Positions 1-10,799 of a stretch of DNA of 64,000 nt are shown in pieces. The stretch is from positions 62,001-126,000 of the forward strand of contig NZ_SEON01000001.1 in the NCBI RefSeq assembly GCF_004152845.1, read 5' to 3'. A model generated the notes under the pieces. It saw only the letters and a program-made list of their open reading frames with translations, had not been told where the DNA came from and did not search any database. Each line of letters opens with the position of its first letter. The stretch's first letter is position 1. The stretch comes from Sphingobium fuliginis. Its GTDB lineage: Bacteria > Pseudomonadota > Alphaproteobacteria > Sphingomonadales > Sphingomonadaceae. A program made the position numbers and the translations under genes.

Positions 1-1470
1 ATGGTCGGGAATGCCGATCACCAGCGCTTCCTTGACCGCCGGATGGTGGTAGAGGACCTTCTCGACCTCGCTGGGGAAGACCTTGAACCCGCCGACGGCG
101 ATCATGTCCTTCAGCCGGTCGACGATCTTCACATAGCCGTCCTCGTCGATCAGCCCGACATCGCCTGTGCGCAGCCAGCCGTCGACGAAAACCTCCTCGT
201 CGGCGTCCGGCCGCTGCCAATAGCCCTTCATGATCTGCGGCCCGGAAAAGACCAGTTCGCCCGGTTCGCCCTCGGGCGGCGGACGGGTCGGGTCCTCGCG
301 GTCGACCAGCTTGACGCGGGTGCCGGGCACCGGCTGCCCCACCGTGCCGGACTTGTTGAGGCCCTCATAGGGGTTGGAGCAGACGACCGGGCTGCTTTCG
401 GTGAGGCCATAGCCCTCGACCAGCTTGGAGCCCGTCATCGCCTCGAACCGCTGCTTGACCTCCAGCGGCAGCGGCGCGCCGCCGGAAATGCAGAGGCGCA
501 GGGAGGAGAAGTCGATATTGGGCGTCGCGGGATGATCCAGCAGCGCCTGGTACATGGTGGGCACGCCGGGCAGCGAGGTCGCCCTGGTCCGCTGCAACGC
601 GGCCAGAACCTGCGTGCCGTCGAAACGGGGCAGCATCACCATCTCGCCGCCGTTCAGCACCGTCCGGTTGAGCACGCATGTATTGGCGAAGACATGGAAG
701 AAGGGCAGCACCGCCAATATGCGGTCGGGCGCTTCGGGATGCGGATCGATCAGGCGGACCTGCCGCGCATTGGCGGTCAGGTTCTGATGGGTCAGCATTG
801 CGCCCTTGGGCCGGCCGGTGGTGCCGCCGGTATATTGCAGTAGGGCGATGTCCTGCTCCGGATCGATGGCGACCGGCACGGGGTCTTCGCCATGGCGCAG
901 CAGGTCCGCATAATGGGTAAGGCGCGGATCGTGCGGTACCGCGACCGTCTCCTTGCGCTTGAACAGCCGGAACAGCACCGACTTGGCAGGCGGCAGGACT
1001 TCCGCGACGCAGCCGACGACCAGCCGTTCCAGGCTGCTGTTGTCCAGCACTTCCAGCGCGGTGGGCAGCAATGCCTTGGCCGACAGGGTGAAGAGGATCT
1101 TCGTCCCGCTATCCTCGACCTGATGTTCCAGTTCGGCGGCCGTGTAGAGGGGGGAATAGTTGACGACCGTCGCCCCGGCCATCATCGCGCCATAATAGGC
1201 CGCGACATAATGAGGGACATTGGGCAGGAAAAGACCGACCCGGTCCCCCTTTTCTATGCCCATGTCCTGCAATCCCCTGGCGACCCGCCGGATGCTGTGG
1301 AGCATTTCGCCATAGCTCGTCTTGCGGCCCATGAAGTCGATCATCACCGCTTGCGGATTGGCCGCGGCGCTGTTCGCCACCATCTCCACCATCGACAGGG
1401 GCGGGAATGTCTGCTCCCAGGCAGAGGGATGATTATAGCGGGTTTTCCAGATTTTTTCGCTGCTCTCCAT
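1..1470 (-). CDS. fadD: Long-chain fatty acid--CoA ligase, 3' end outside window
   Basis: The open frame starts at the ATG at 1470 and runs off the window edge after 490 codons, so the last 60-70 residues of a usual 550-residue enzyme are missing. The AMP-binding P-loop YTGGTTGRPKGA lies near residues 213-224, and the adenylation motif GYGLTESSP and the hinge region near WLRTGDVG are also readable. The family activates fatty acids to acyl-CoA with ATP at the inner membrane, feeding beta-oxidation or lipid synthesis. A perfect inverted repeat 27 bp upstream of the start looks like an operator. Acyl chain length cannot be judged from sequence; fadD is the closest general name. Confidence 0.9.
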   Translation of the reverse strand, partial: MESSEKIWKTRYNHPSAWEQTFPPLSMVEMVANSAAANPQAVMIDFMGRKTSYGEMLHSIRRVARGLQDMGIEKGDRVGLFLPNVPHYVAAYYGAMMAGATVVNYSPLYTAAELEHQVEDSGTKILFTLSAKALLPTALEVLDNSSLERLVVGCVAEVLPPAKSVLFRLFKRKETVAVPHDPRLTHYADLLRHGEDPVPVAIDPEQDIALLQYTGGTTGRPKGAMLTHQNLTANARQVRLIDPHPEAPDRILAVLPFFHVFANTCVLNRTVLNGGEMVMLPRFDGTQVLAALQRTRATSLPGVPTMYQALLDHPATPNIDFSSLRLCISGGAPLPLEVKQRFEAMTGSKLVEGYGLTESSPVVCSNPYEGLNKSGTVGQPVPGTRVKLVDREDPTRPPPEGEPGELVFSGPQIMKGYWQRPDADEEVFVDGWLRTGDVGLIDEDGYVKIVDRLKDMIAVGGFKVFPSEVEKVLYHHPAVKEALVIGIPDH

Positions 1471-1496
1471 TTGTACAGGTGTAAGTTACGCCTTCC

Positions 1497-1514
1497 CTTT
1501 ACGCAAGCGTAAAG
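1497..1514. promoter_or_regulatory. Inverted repeat upstream of the acyl-CoA ligase, likely operator
   Basis: CTTTACGC and GCGTAAAG form perfect 8-bp arms around a 2-bp centre, 27 bp upstream of the ligase start. A short, near-palindromic site with almost no spacer fits a dimeric repressor of the TetR or MerR type, as is common for fatty-acid or branched-chain catabolic genes. No regulator gene lies beside it, so the protein is unknown. Confidence 0.5.
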
Positions 1515-1520
1515 CACGGC

Positions 1521-1557
1521 AAAAGGGCCGCGGCCCTTGGCAAGGCGCGGCCCTTTT
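1521..1557 (-). terminator. Terminator hairpin after trcR
   Basis: Twelve-bp perfect arms (1521-1532 and 1546-1557) enclose a 13-nt loop, ending in TTTT on the minus strand. It lies 50 bp past the trcR stop and separates trcR from the ligase promoter. Confidence 0.7.
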
Positions 1558-1607
1558 CCCGGTCTCTGCCGTCGTCGCTCCGCACGGGGCGGATTGACGT
1601 TACGGCA

Positions 1608-2306
1608 TCAGACGTGACCCTTGTTGTCGCTGAACGGATCGAGGATTTTCGCGGCGCCCGAAATCAGGTCGGACTCGCTCTTCAGCGCTTCTTCCGCGCG
1701 GCGGGTGGCGTCCTCGCGCTCCCGGCGCAGCTCGTTGATCAGCGCCTCGCGATCGCCGTCCAGGCGCGAATCGGTGGGGGCCTCGATGCCCGCCTTCTTC
1801 GCCGCCTTCGTCACCAGCGCGTCCAGTTCCCGCTGCGAGCAGAGGCCCAGCGTCACCGGGTCCTTGGGCACGATGTTGGAGATATTCCAGTGCGTGCGGT
1901 CGCGGATCGCGGCGATGGTGGTGCGCGTGGTGCCGATCAGCTTGCCGATGGCGCCGTCCGAAATTTCCGGATGGTTGCGCAGGATCCAGGCGATGCCGTC
2001 GGGCTTGTCCTGACGCTTGCTGACCGGCGTATAACGCGGTCCCTTGGTGCGGCGGACCGGCTCGGGGCCCTTCAGCATCTTCAGGCGATAGTCCGGATTG
2101 GCCTCGCCCTTGTGGATTTCCTCCATCGTGATTTCATGGGCGCGCACCGGATCGCGGCCGGTATATTTGGTGCCGGCGGTATCGTCGGCAATCGCCTGCA
2201 CTTCCAGGATATGCAGCCCGCAAAACTCCGCAATCTGGTCGAAGCTCAGCGCGGTATTGTCGACCAGCCAACTGGCTGTCGCATGGGGCATGAGAGGCTG
2301 GGACAC
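1608..2306 (-). CDS. trcR: TrcR-type cell cycle regulator (DUF1013)
   Basis: This 232-residue protein matches the alphaproteobacterial DUF1013 family, named TrcR in some annotations as a cell-cycle transcriptional regulator. Two helix-turn-helix-like segments are visible, at about residues 20-42 (DQIAEFCGLHILEVQAIAD) and 115-136 (SDGAIGKLIGTTRTTIAAI). The C-terminal 60 residues are charged and probably helical. The gene stands alone between two terminators, so it is probably monocistronic. The family assignment comes from recalled sequence similarity; direct targets are unknown. Confidence 0.85.
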   Translation of the reverse strand: MSQPLMPHATASWLVDNTALSFDQIAEFCGLHILEVQAIADDTAGTKYTGRDPVRAHEITMEEIHKGEANPDYRLKMLKGPEPVRRTKGPRYTPVSKRQDKPDGIAWILRNHPEISDGAIGKLIGTTRTTIAAIRDRTHWNISNIVPKDPVTLGLCSQRELDALVTKAAKKAGIEAPTDSRLDGDREALINELRREREDATRRAEEALKSESDLISGAAKILDPFSDNKGHV

Positions 2307-2347
2307 GGGAATTCTCCGGCATAGAAACGGCGCTTAAAAACGACAAG

Positions 2348-2368
2348 GGCCGCCCAAGCAGGGCGGCC
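2348..2368 (-). terminator. Terminator after the glycosyltransferase gene
   Basis: Eight-bp arms GGCCGCCC (2348-2355) and GGGCGGCC (2361-2368) flank a 5-nt loop. On the minus strand a T-rich stretch follows, ending in TTTTT at 2336-2340. It ends the phosphatase-glycosyltransferase operon ahead of trcR. Confidence 0.75.
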
Positions 2369-2417
2369 ACGCCCGACCCGAGATAGTGCATCCGGCCGCG
2401 CCGGGCAAGGAAAAGCG

Positions 2418-3446
2418 TCAGGCCGCGCTGCCGAGCGCCTGGGGATCGATATTGTGCAGGCCGGTGAGGAATTCCCGCGCGCTGCGTTCCCAACTGAAGC
2501 TCTTGCCATAGGCGGCGCATGCCTGACGGTCGCAGAGGAGCGCTGCGGCGATGGCATCCTCCAGCCGATCCGACAAGGCGCCGCTTTCCGGGGTGACGAT
2601 GTCGACCGGGCCGGTGACGGGATAGGCCGCCACCGGCGTGCCGCAGGCCAGCGCCTCTATCATGACCAGGCCGAAGGTGTCGGTGCGGCTGGGAAAGACG
2701 AAGACGTCGGCGCCGGCATAGGCGCCGGCCAGTTCCGCCCCGAACATGGGGCCCAGGAAATGCGCCTGCGGATAGGTTCTTTCCAGCATGGCGCGGGCGG
2801 GACCGTCCCCGACGACGACCTTCGTGCCCGGATGGCCGCTGGCCAGGAAGGCTTCCAGATTCTTCTCGACCGCGACACGGCCGACATAGAGCTGGATCGG
2901 ACGCGGCAGATCGGCAAAGAGGATGGGCGGCGTCGCCATGGGCGTGAAGGCGGCCAGGTCCACTCCCCTGCCCCAGGCACGCACCTGCGCCAGCCCATGG
3001 GCGCGCAATTGCCGCCGCACGGACCGGGTCGACACCAGCACCGCCTCGGCCGGTCCATGGAACCAGCGGATATAGCGCCAGAACCACGCCGCCGGCAGCC
3101 CGGTGCGCTGCGCCACATAATCCGGAAAATGCGTATGATAGGCAGTGGTGAAGCGGATGCCGCTGCGCAGGCACCAGCGCCGTGCGGCCAGGCAAAGCGG
3201 CCCCTCCGTCGCCAGATGGATCGCGTCGGGACGGAAAGCCGCGATCATCTGCCCCACAACGCTCGAACGGGCGAAGGCCAGCCGGATTTCCGGATAGGTC
3301 GGACAGGGGATGGAGCCGAAGAGATCGGGCGAGACCAGCTTCACCTCATGCCCCATCTTCTCCAGTTCCGCCTGCATGGTCTGGAGCGTGCGGACGACGC
3401 CGTTCACCTGCGGGCTCCAGGCGTCGGTGACTATGGCGACACGCAT
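2418..3446 (-). CDS. Family 4 (GT-B) glycosyltransferase
   Basis: This 342-residue protein begins MRVAIVTDAW. The start was chosen because GGAGGG sits a few bases upstream and it aligns with the usual GT4 N-terminus; a longer upstream frame exists but reads as shadow. The C-terminal donor-binding signature FPSRTDTFGLVMIEALACG is at residues 251-269, and the HTHFPDY segment near 104-110 is typical of mannosyl/glucosyl transferases acting on lipid acceptors. It starts 14 bp after the metallophosphatase gene, so the two are probably co-transcribed and act on an envelope glycolipid. Donor and acceptor are not determinable here. Confidence 0.85.
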   Translation of the reverse strand: MRVAIVTDAWSPQVNGVVRTLQTMQAELEKMGHEVKLVSPDLFGSIPCPTYPEIRLAFARSSVVGQMIAAFRPDAIHLATEGPLCLAARRWCLRSGIRFTTAYHTHFPDYVAQRTGLPAAWFWRYIRWFHGPAEAVLVSTRSVRRQLRAHGLAQVRAWGRGVDLAAFTPMATPPILFADLPRPIQLYVGRVAVEKNLEAFLASGHPGTKVVVGDGPARAMLERTYPQAHFLGPMFGAELAGAYAGADVFVFPSRTDTFGLVMIEALACGTPVAAYPVTGPVDIVTPESGALSDRLEDAIAAALLCDRQACAAYGKSFSWERSAREFLTGLHNIDPQALGSAA

Positions 3447-3460
3447 CGTTCGCCCTCCCG

Positions 3461-4324
3461 TCAGGCCGCGATCCGGGAAGGTTCTTCGGCGGCGCGCCCG
3501 GCGATCTCGTCGGCCCAGTGCAGCACCTCCATGCGCCCGTCGAAATGCTCGACCAGCGCCGTGCATCCCTCCACCCAATCGCCGTCATTATAATATTCGA
3601 CGCCCGCGATCTCGCGGATTTCCGCATTGTGGATATGCCCGCAAACGACCCCGTCGACGCCGCGGGAACCGGCCTCATGCGCCACCACCTCCTCGAAGCG
3701 GGAGATGAACTCGACGGCGTTCTTGACCTTGTGCTTCGCCATCTTGCTGAGCGACCAATAGGGCAGCCCCATGCGTTGCCGCACCGCGTTCACCACGACA
3801 TTGACGCGCATCAGCATGGTATAGGCGGCGTCGCCCACAAAGGCCAGCCAGCGGTGCGCGAGCATGATCGTGTCGAACTCGTCGCCGTGCAGCACCAGCA
3901 GCTTGCGGCCGTCGGCGGTCTCATGGATCGCCTTGCGCCGGATCTCGACGCCGCCGAAGCTGAGGCCGGTGAACTGGCGGAACATCTCGTCATGATTGCC
4001 GGGGATGTAGACGACGCGGGTGCCGCGCTTGGCCCGCTTCATCACCCGCCAGACCACATCGTTATGCGCGGCGGGCCAATAGAAGCGCTTCTTCAGCCGC
4101 CAGCCGTCGATAATGTCGCCCACCAGATACATGGTGTCGCTGTCGACGCTGTCGAGGAAGTCGATCAGCATGCTCGCATTGCAGCCGCGCGTGCCGAGGT
4201 GAATGTCCGAAATCCAGATCGTGCGATAGCGGCGACGCTTCCCTTCCCGTTCGGGAATGGCGAACTTGTCGTCGGCGCCATCGTCCAACTCCGCCAGGAA
4301 AGGCAGGCGAGTGATGGCGTTCAT
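3461..4324 (-). CDS. LpxH-like metallophosphoesterase
   Basis: This 287-residue calcineurin-like phosphoesterase shows all metal-binding motifs: SDIHLGTRG (39-47), GDIIDGW (69-75), GNHDE (109-113), HGDEFD (146-151) and GHIHNAE (229-235). These match the UDP-2,3-diacylglucosamine diphosphatase (LpxH) superfamily, though a 35-residue N-terminal extension and its pairing with a GT4 transferase point to the LpxH-like paralogue group rather than the lipid A enzyme itself. It is probably a cytoplasmic, membrane-associated phosphatase removing phosphate from a glycolipid precursor. It is the first gene of a two-gene operon. Confidence 0.85.
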   Translation of the reverse strand: MNAITRLPFLAELDDGADDKFAIPEREGKRRRYRTIWISDIHLGTRGCNASMLIDFLDSVDSDTMYLVGDIIDGWRLKKRFYWPAAHNDVVWRVMKRAKRGTRVVYIPGNHDEMFRQFTGLSFGGVEIRRKAIHETADGRKLLVLHGDEFDTIMLAHRWLAFVGDAAYTMLMRVNVVVNAVRQRMGLPYWSLSKMAKHKVKNAVEFISRFEEVVAHEAGSRGVDGVVCGHIHNAEIREIAGVEYYNDGDWVEGCTALVEHFDGRMEVLHWADEIAGRAAEEPSRIAA

Positions 4325-4434
4325 GATGCGACCCCTGAGCTGTTTCCCTCAGGAGCGAATCCATAGCCGCCCTATGTTACAACTCCGCAGCGAATATGAC
4401 GGAAATGCTACGGTCTTTGCCAGTGCAGGACATT

Positions 4435-4505
4435 CCTTCTCCCTCGAGGGAGAAGGATAGGAAGCCTTGGCGACGAAGGAGCCTAGGCTGATTTGGATGA
4501 GGGGG
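4435..4505 (+). repeat. 71-bp bipartite hairpin repeat, copy A
   Basis: A perfect hairpin CCTTCTCCC/GGGAGAAGG is followed by a degenerate second hairpin built on GCCTTGGC/GCCTAGGC, ending in GGATGAGGGGG. It has the same layout as the copies at 22312-22382 and 23547-23617 but a weaker second stem. Confidence 0.75.
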
Positions 4506-4542
4506 AAGCGGGCCTGCGGCCCGCGCGATCCCATGGATCGCA

Positions 4543-4612
4543 ACCCCCTCACCCAGCTGCGACTAGGCAGCAAGCTGCCAAGTCTGCGCAGCCCTCTCCC
4601 TCAGGGAGAGGG
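4543..4612 (-). repeat. 71-bp bipartite hairpin repeat, copy D, inverted
   Basis: Read on the minus strand this has the same two-hairpin layout: a CCCTCTCCC/GGGAGAGGG stem, an internal CTTGGCAGC stem, then GGGTGAGGGG. It faces copy A 37 bp away, giving a head-to-head pair of the kind seen in mosaic repeat elements. The 4325-4657 gap otherwise shows nothing beyond the phosphoesterase promoter region. Confidence 0.65.
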
Positions 4613-4657
4613 ATAAAGCGGGTGTTCGATTACCCCCCAATCAGACCCACCCCCTCG

Positions 4658-5674
4658 TCAAACCGTCAGCACGATCTTCCCGAAATGCTCCCCCGCATCC
4701 ATGCGCGCATGCGCGGCGGCCGCCTCCGCCAGCGGAAAGCGCATGTCCATCGCCGGCCGCAGCCTGCCCTGCTCGATGAAAGCCCACACCACCCGCATCA
4801 ACTCGTCCGCCACCAGACTCTTGAAGGCCACAGAGCGCGGGCGCAGCGTCGATCCGGTCAGCGTCAGCCGCTTGCCCATGATCGCGGGAATGAAGACCTC
4901 CGCCTTGGGCCCGCCCATGACCGCGATGGACACATGGCGCCCGTCCTCCGCCAGGCACTGGATGTTGCGCGGCAGATAATCCCCGCCGACCATGTCCAGC
5001 ACCGCCTGCACGCCCCGCCCGCCGGTGATCCGCTTCACTTCCTCGACGAAATCCTGGCTGCGATAATTGATCGCATGATCGGCGCCCCAGGCCTTCGCCT
5101 GCTCGCATTTCTCATCGCTGCCACAGGTCACGATGACGCCGATGTCGAACAGCTTGCAGAGCGAGATCGCCATGGTGCCGATGCCGCTCGTGCCGCCATG
5201 GACCAGCACCACATCGCCCTCCACCACATAGGCGCGCTCGAACAGGTTGCTCCACACGGTGAACAGGGTTTCCGGCAGGGCCGCCGCCTCGACCAGATCA
5301 TAATCGTCCGGCACCGGCAGGCACTGGCCGGCGGGCGCCACCGCATATTCGGCATAGCCCCCGCCGGGCAGAAGCGCGCAGACGCGCCGGCCGATCAACA
5401 GTTCCGCGCTACCGCCCGCGGCGACGATGATGCCGGAAACCTCCAGCCCCGGAATGTCCGGCGCACCGGGCGGCGGCGGATATTTCCCCTGCCGCTGCAT
5501 CATGTCGGGCCGGTTGACGCCGGCCGCCGCCACCTTGATCAGCACCTCGTCCGGCCCCGGCACGGGAACCGGCCGCCGCTGCGGCACCAGGGCCTCAGGC
5601 CCACCGGGAACCGCTATGCCGATCACCGTCATTTCCGTCGGCAGGTCGTTCGGCTTCACGCCCTCTATCGCCAT
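4658..5674 (-). CDS. NAD(P)H-quinone oxidoreductase, zinc-independent MDR family
   Basis: This 338-residue protein starts at 5674, where GAGGGG precedes the ATG; an ATG 14 codons later (MTVIGIAVPGG) is possible. It resembles the PIG3/quinone oxidoreductase group: the substrate segment AGVNRPDMMQRQGKYPPPPG, then the Rossmann dinucleotide site HGGTSGIG. The zinc-binding cysteines of alcohol dehydrogenases are absent. The expected reaction is NADPH-dependent reduction of quinones or enals in the cytosol. It is divergent from the small DUF1192 gene. Confidence 0.85.
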   Translation of the reverse strand: MAIEGVKPNDLPTEMTVIGIAVPGGPEALVPQRRPVPVPGPDEVLIKVAAAGVNRPDMMQRQGKYPPPPGAPDIPGLEVSGIIVAAGGSAELLIGRRVCALLPGGGYAEYAVAPAGQCLPVPDDYDLVEAAALPETLFTVWSNLFERAYVVEGDVVLVHGGTSGIGTMAISLCKLFDIGVIVTCGSDEKCEQAKAWGADHAINYRSQDFVEEVKRITGGRGVQAVLDMVGGDYLPRNIQCLAEDGRHVSIAVMGGPKAEVFIPAIMGKRLTLTGSTLRPRSVAFKSLVADELMRVVWAFIEQGRLRPAMDMRFPLAEAAAAHARMDAGEHFGKIVLTV

Positions 5675-5771
5675 TGCGGCCCCTCGCGGCAGATGTTGCA
5701 CCGCACCTAAATCGACGGGCGGAATGCAGGCCTTATTGACAGACTGGCCCGCAGGGTCAACATTGCGATTC

Positions 5772-5969
5772 ATGGACATGGAAGACGATCTGCCCCGAAA
5801 GGCCGATGATCCTCTGGCCCAGCTGATCCGGCAGGATCTGGGTCCGCTGTCCGTTGCCGATCTCGAAGCGCGCATCGCGGCGCTGCAGGGCGAAATCGCC
5901 CGCACCCGATCCAGGATTGAAAACGCCGTTAACCACAAAGCAAGCGCCGAGGCGTTATTCAAGCGATGA
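5772..5969 (+). CDS. DUF1192 family small protein
   Basis: This 65-residue protein reads MDMEDDLPRKADDPL and ends NHKASAEALFKR, matching the small alphaproteobacterial DUF1192 family. The middle, LSVADLEARIAALQGEIART, is a predicted coiled coil. A second ATG two codons in (5778) could be the true start. Its function is unknown. It is divergent from the quinone oxidoreductase and 158 bp upstream of clpA. No ClpS gene is found in its place. Confidence 0.85.
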   Translation: MDMEDDLPRKADDPLAQLIRQDLGPLSVADLEARIAALQGEIARTRSRIENAVNHKASAEALFKR

Positions 5970-6126
5970 ACCCGCGCCCCGCCCCACGCGACTCCGACAA
6001 GGGTCTCACCGGGCATGGGCAGTCTGGCAATTCCGGCGGTCAGGATGCCCATCTTGATCCGCCGTCGAGCAATGCCGACATATGGTTCAAGACAGCCCCT
6101 CATTGGGGGTCAGGAGTATAAGAGAC

Positions 6127-8445
<2,319 letters not shown>

Positions 8446-8471
8446 GACAGCGCCATCATCGGCAATCATGA

Positions 8472-8499
8472 CAAGGGCTGCCCCTCGGGGTCGCCCTTG
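8472..8499 (+). terminator. Hairpin after clpA
   Basis: CAAGGGC (8472-8478) pairs with GCCCTTG (8493-8499), with an inner CCCC/GGGG stem. There is no clear T-tract, so it may be a weak or Rho-assisted terminator. Confidence 0.5.
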
Positions 8500-8661
8500 A
8501 TCATTCGGGCGCGCCGAAGAAACCGGCCACGGATCAGCACGGCCGATCCTCCCTCCGGCATCAAGCCTCCCGAACCGCTGGACCGCCTGCCGAAGCGAGA
8601 ACTTGCGGATTGCTCTCCATCGGGCACAAGGATGGCTCAAGCCAGATGCGGGAGAGTCGCG

Positions 8662-9291
8662 ATGTCGAACGAAATCACCCTCTACACCAATCCGATGTCG
8701 CGCGGGCAGATCGCCCGCTGGATGCTGGAGGAAGTGGGAGAGCCCTACGACATGGTCGTGCTGGATTATGACGTCGGCATGAAGTCGGCCGATTACCTCG
8801 CGATCAACCCGATGGGCAAGGTTCCCGCCATCGTCCACGCAGGCAAGGTGGTGACCGAATGCGCCGCCATCTGCGCCTATCTGGCCGATGCCTTTCCCGC
8901 CGCCGGCCTGGCGCCCGCCACCGATGGTCGCGCCGACTATTATCGCTGGCTCTTCTTCGCCGCCGGCCCGGTGGAGGCCGCCATCACCAACAAGGCGCTC
9001 GGTTTTGCCGTTCCCGAAGGCCGCGAGCGTCTGGCCGGCTATGGCACGTTCGACCATGCGATCGATGCCCTGGAACGCGCCGTCTCCGGACCAGCCTGGA
9101 TTTGCGGCGACCGGTTCACCGCCGCCGACGTCTATGTGGGAGCGCAGGTCGATTGGGGCCTCAGCTTCGGTTCGATCCCCAGCCGCCCCGTCTTCGAAGC
9201 CTATGCGGCGCGCCTGCGCGAGCGCCCGGCCTATAAGCGGCAAAAGGAACTGGACAACGCCCTGATCGCAAAGATGCAGAAGCCCGCCTGA
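8662..9291 (+). CDS. Glutathione S-transferase family protein
   Basis: This 209-residue cytosolic GST has a thioredoxin-like N-terminal domain (NPMSRGQIARWMLEEVG; the glutathione-contact segment NPMGKVPAI; TECAAICAYL) and an all-helical C-terminal domain with the conserved DRFTAADVY N-capping segment. The start at 8662 has GGAGAG upstream. The catalytic position near the N-terminus carries Ser (MSRG), as in many bacterial beta-like GSTs. The substrate is unknown. Confidence 0.9.
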   Translation: MSNEITLYTNPMSRGQIARWMLEEVGEPYDMVVLDYDVGMKSADYLAINPMGKVPAIVHAGKVVTECAAICAYLADAFPAAGLAPATDGRADYYRWLFFAAGPVEAAITNKALGFAVPEGRERLAGYGTFDHAIDALERAVSGPAWICGDRFTAADVYVGAQVDWGLSFGSIPSRPVFEAYAARLRERPAYKRQKELDNALIAKMQKPA

Positions 9292-9307
9292 AGCACCCCC
9301 AAAGCAA

Positions 9308-9337
9308 AAGGCCCGGCGAACCACTTCGCCGGGCCTT
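9308..9337. terminator. Bidirectional terminator between GST and Bax inhibitor-1 genes
   Basis: Perfect 13-bp arms (9308-9320, 9325-9337) enclose a 4-nt loop between two convergent genes. Short A- and T-rich flanks lie on both sides. Confidence 0.8.
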
Positions 9338-9361
9338 CCCTTATTTCAGCTAAAGCCGTCT

Positions 9362-10099
9362 TCAGTTGCGCTGATTGCCCATGAAGCGCAGCAGGAACAG
9401 GAACATGTTGATGAAGTCGAGATAGAGGTTCAGCGCCCCCATCACCACCGACTTGCCCATCATGTCCGTGCCGGCGACATAGGCATAGATGCTCTTGATC
9501 TTCTGCGTGTCATAAGCGGTCAGACCCGCAAACAGCAGCACGCCGACGAAGCTGATCACCAGATTCATGGCGCTCGACCGCAGGAACAGGTTGATGAGGC
9601 TGGCGACCAGCAGACCGACAACACCCATGATGAGGAAGGTGCCGAAACCCGAAAGGTCGCGCTTCGTCGTATAGCCCCAGAGGCTAAGCCCCGCAAAGGC
9701 AGCCGCCGTCGCGAAGAAGGTCTGGGCAACGGACGTGCCGGTATAGACGAGCAGGATGGACGAGAGCGACAGGCCCATCACCGCGGCATAGGCCCAGAAC
9801 ATCGCCTGCATCGCGAAGGTCGACAGACGGTTGATGCCAAAGCTCATCGTCATCACGAACAGCAGCGGCGCGAACATGATGACATATTTCAATATGCCGG
9901 GTCCGGCCAGGATCTGGTAAGCAAACCCGCTGGAGGCGAACAGCATGGCGACGACGCCCGTCAGCAGCACGCCGCTCGCCATATAATTGTAAACCGACAG
10001 CATATAGCTGCGCAGGCCAGCGTCATACGCCTCCCCGCGCGCAACGGTCGTGCCGCCAAAACCCGCAACGTCGGAACGCGGATCGGACCAATTGGCCAT
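9362..10099 (-). CDS. Bax inhibitor-1/YccA family membrane protein
   Basis: This 245-residue integral membrane protein has about seven hydrophobic segments and the family's usual C-terminal sequence around LNLYLDFINMFLFLLRF. The start at 10099 follows GGAGAA by a normal spacing. Homologues modulate FtsH-linked membrane protein quality control or calcium leak; the role here is inferred only from family. It is divergent from thpR. Confidence 0.92.
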   Translation of the reverse strand: MANWSDPRSDVAGFGGTTVARGEAYDAGLRSYMLSVYNYMASGVLLTGVVAMLFASSGFAYQILAGPGILKYVIMFAPLLFVMTMSFGINRLSTFAMQAMFWAYAAVMGLSLSSILLVYTGTSVAQTFFATAAAFAGLSLWGYTTKRDLSGFGTFLIMGVVGLLVASLINLFLRSSAMNLVISFVGVLLFAGLTAYDTQKIKSIYAYVAGTDMMGKSVVMGALNLYLDFINMFLFLLRFMGNQRN

Positions 10100-10219
10100 G
10101 AGATATTCTCCTTCACCGGCATCCATGCGGCCGGTTCCCTCATTATCGGCTTATCGCGCTTCCAATTCAAGCCGCGAGCGCAATCTGACTTATCGCCGCG
10201 AAACAGCTATAGGAAGGCG

Positions 10220-10768
10220 ATGCACCGCCTGTTCGTCGCCATACGCCCGCCCGCCGACATCCGCGCCGGCCTCATCGCCCTGATGAACGGGATCAATGGA
10301 GCGCGCTGGCAGGACGACGACCAGTTGCACATCACCCTGCGCTTCATTGGAGAGGTCGACCGCCACCAGGCCAATGACATCGCCGACGCACTGGCGAATA
10401 TCCGCTTTTCGCCCTTCCGGACCGCACTGTCCGGCGTGGGCTGCTTCGACCGCAAGGGCCATGTCAACGCGCTCTGGGCAGGCATGGAGCCACGCGCACC
10501 CCTCGCCCGGCTTCATCGGAAAGTGGACCGCGCCTGCATCGCCGCGGGCCTGTCACCGGACGATCGCAGCTATCTGCCGCACATCACCCTCGCCCGCTTC
10601 GGACGCACGGCCGGCCCGATGGACGCCTTCATCGCCCTTCATGCCGGCCTGGCAAGCGCCCCATTCACCGTCGATGAGTTCGCCCTCTATGAAAGCCATC
10701 TCAGCCAGAACGGCTCGACCTATCATTTGATCGAACGCTATAGGGCGGACAGGGACGAGCCCGAATAA
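10220..10768 (+). CDS. thpR: RNA 2',3'-cyclic phosphodiesterase (ThpR/LigT)
   Basis: This 182-residue 2H phosphoesterase carries its two catalytic motifs, HITL at residues 37-40 and HITL at 121-124. The family hydrolyses 2',3'-cyclic phosphate RNA ends to 2'-phosphates and can ligate tRNA halves in vitro. It begins MHRLFVAIRPP, as is typical. It is transcribed toward sodC, with a 31-bp convergent gap and no obvious terminator. Confidence 0.92.
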   Translation: MHRLFVAIRPPADIRAGLIALMNGINGARWQDDDQLHITLRFIGEVDRHQANDIADALANIRFSPFRTALSGVGCFDRKGHVNALWAGMEPRAPLARLHRKVDRACIAAGLSPDDRSYLPHITLARFGRTAGPMDAFIALHAGLASAPFTVDEFALYESHLSQNGSTYHLIERYRADRDEPE

Positions 10769-10799
10769 GACGCGATTGCCGCAAGCGTTCCTGGCGAAT

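Noticed and set aside
1-843. Plus-strand frame at the window start
   Set aside because: It is antisense to the acyl-CoA ligase, whose motifs are clear on the minus strand.
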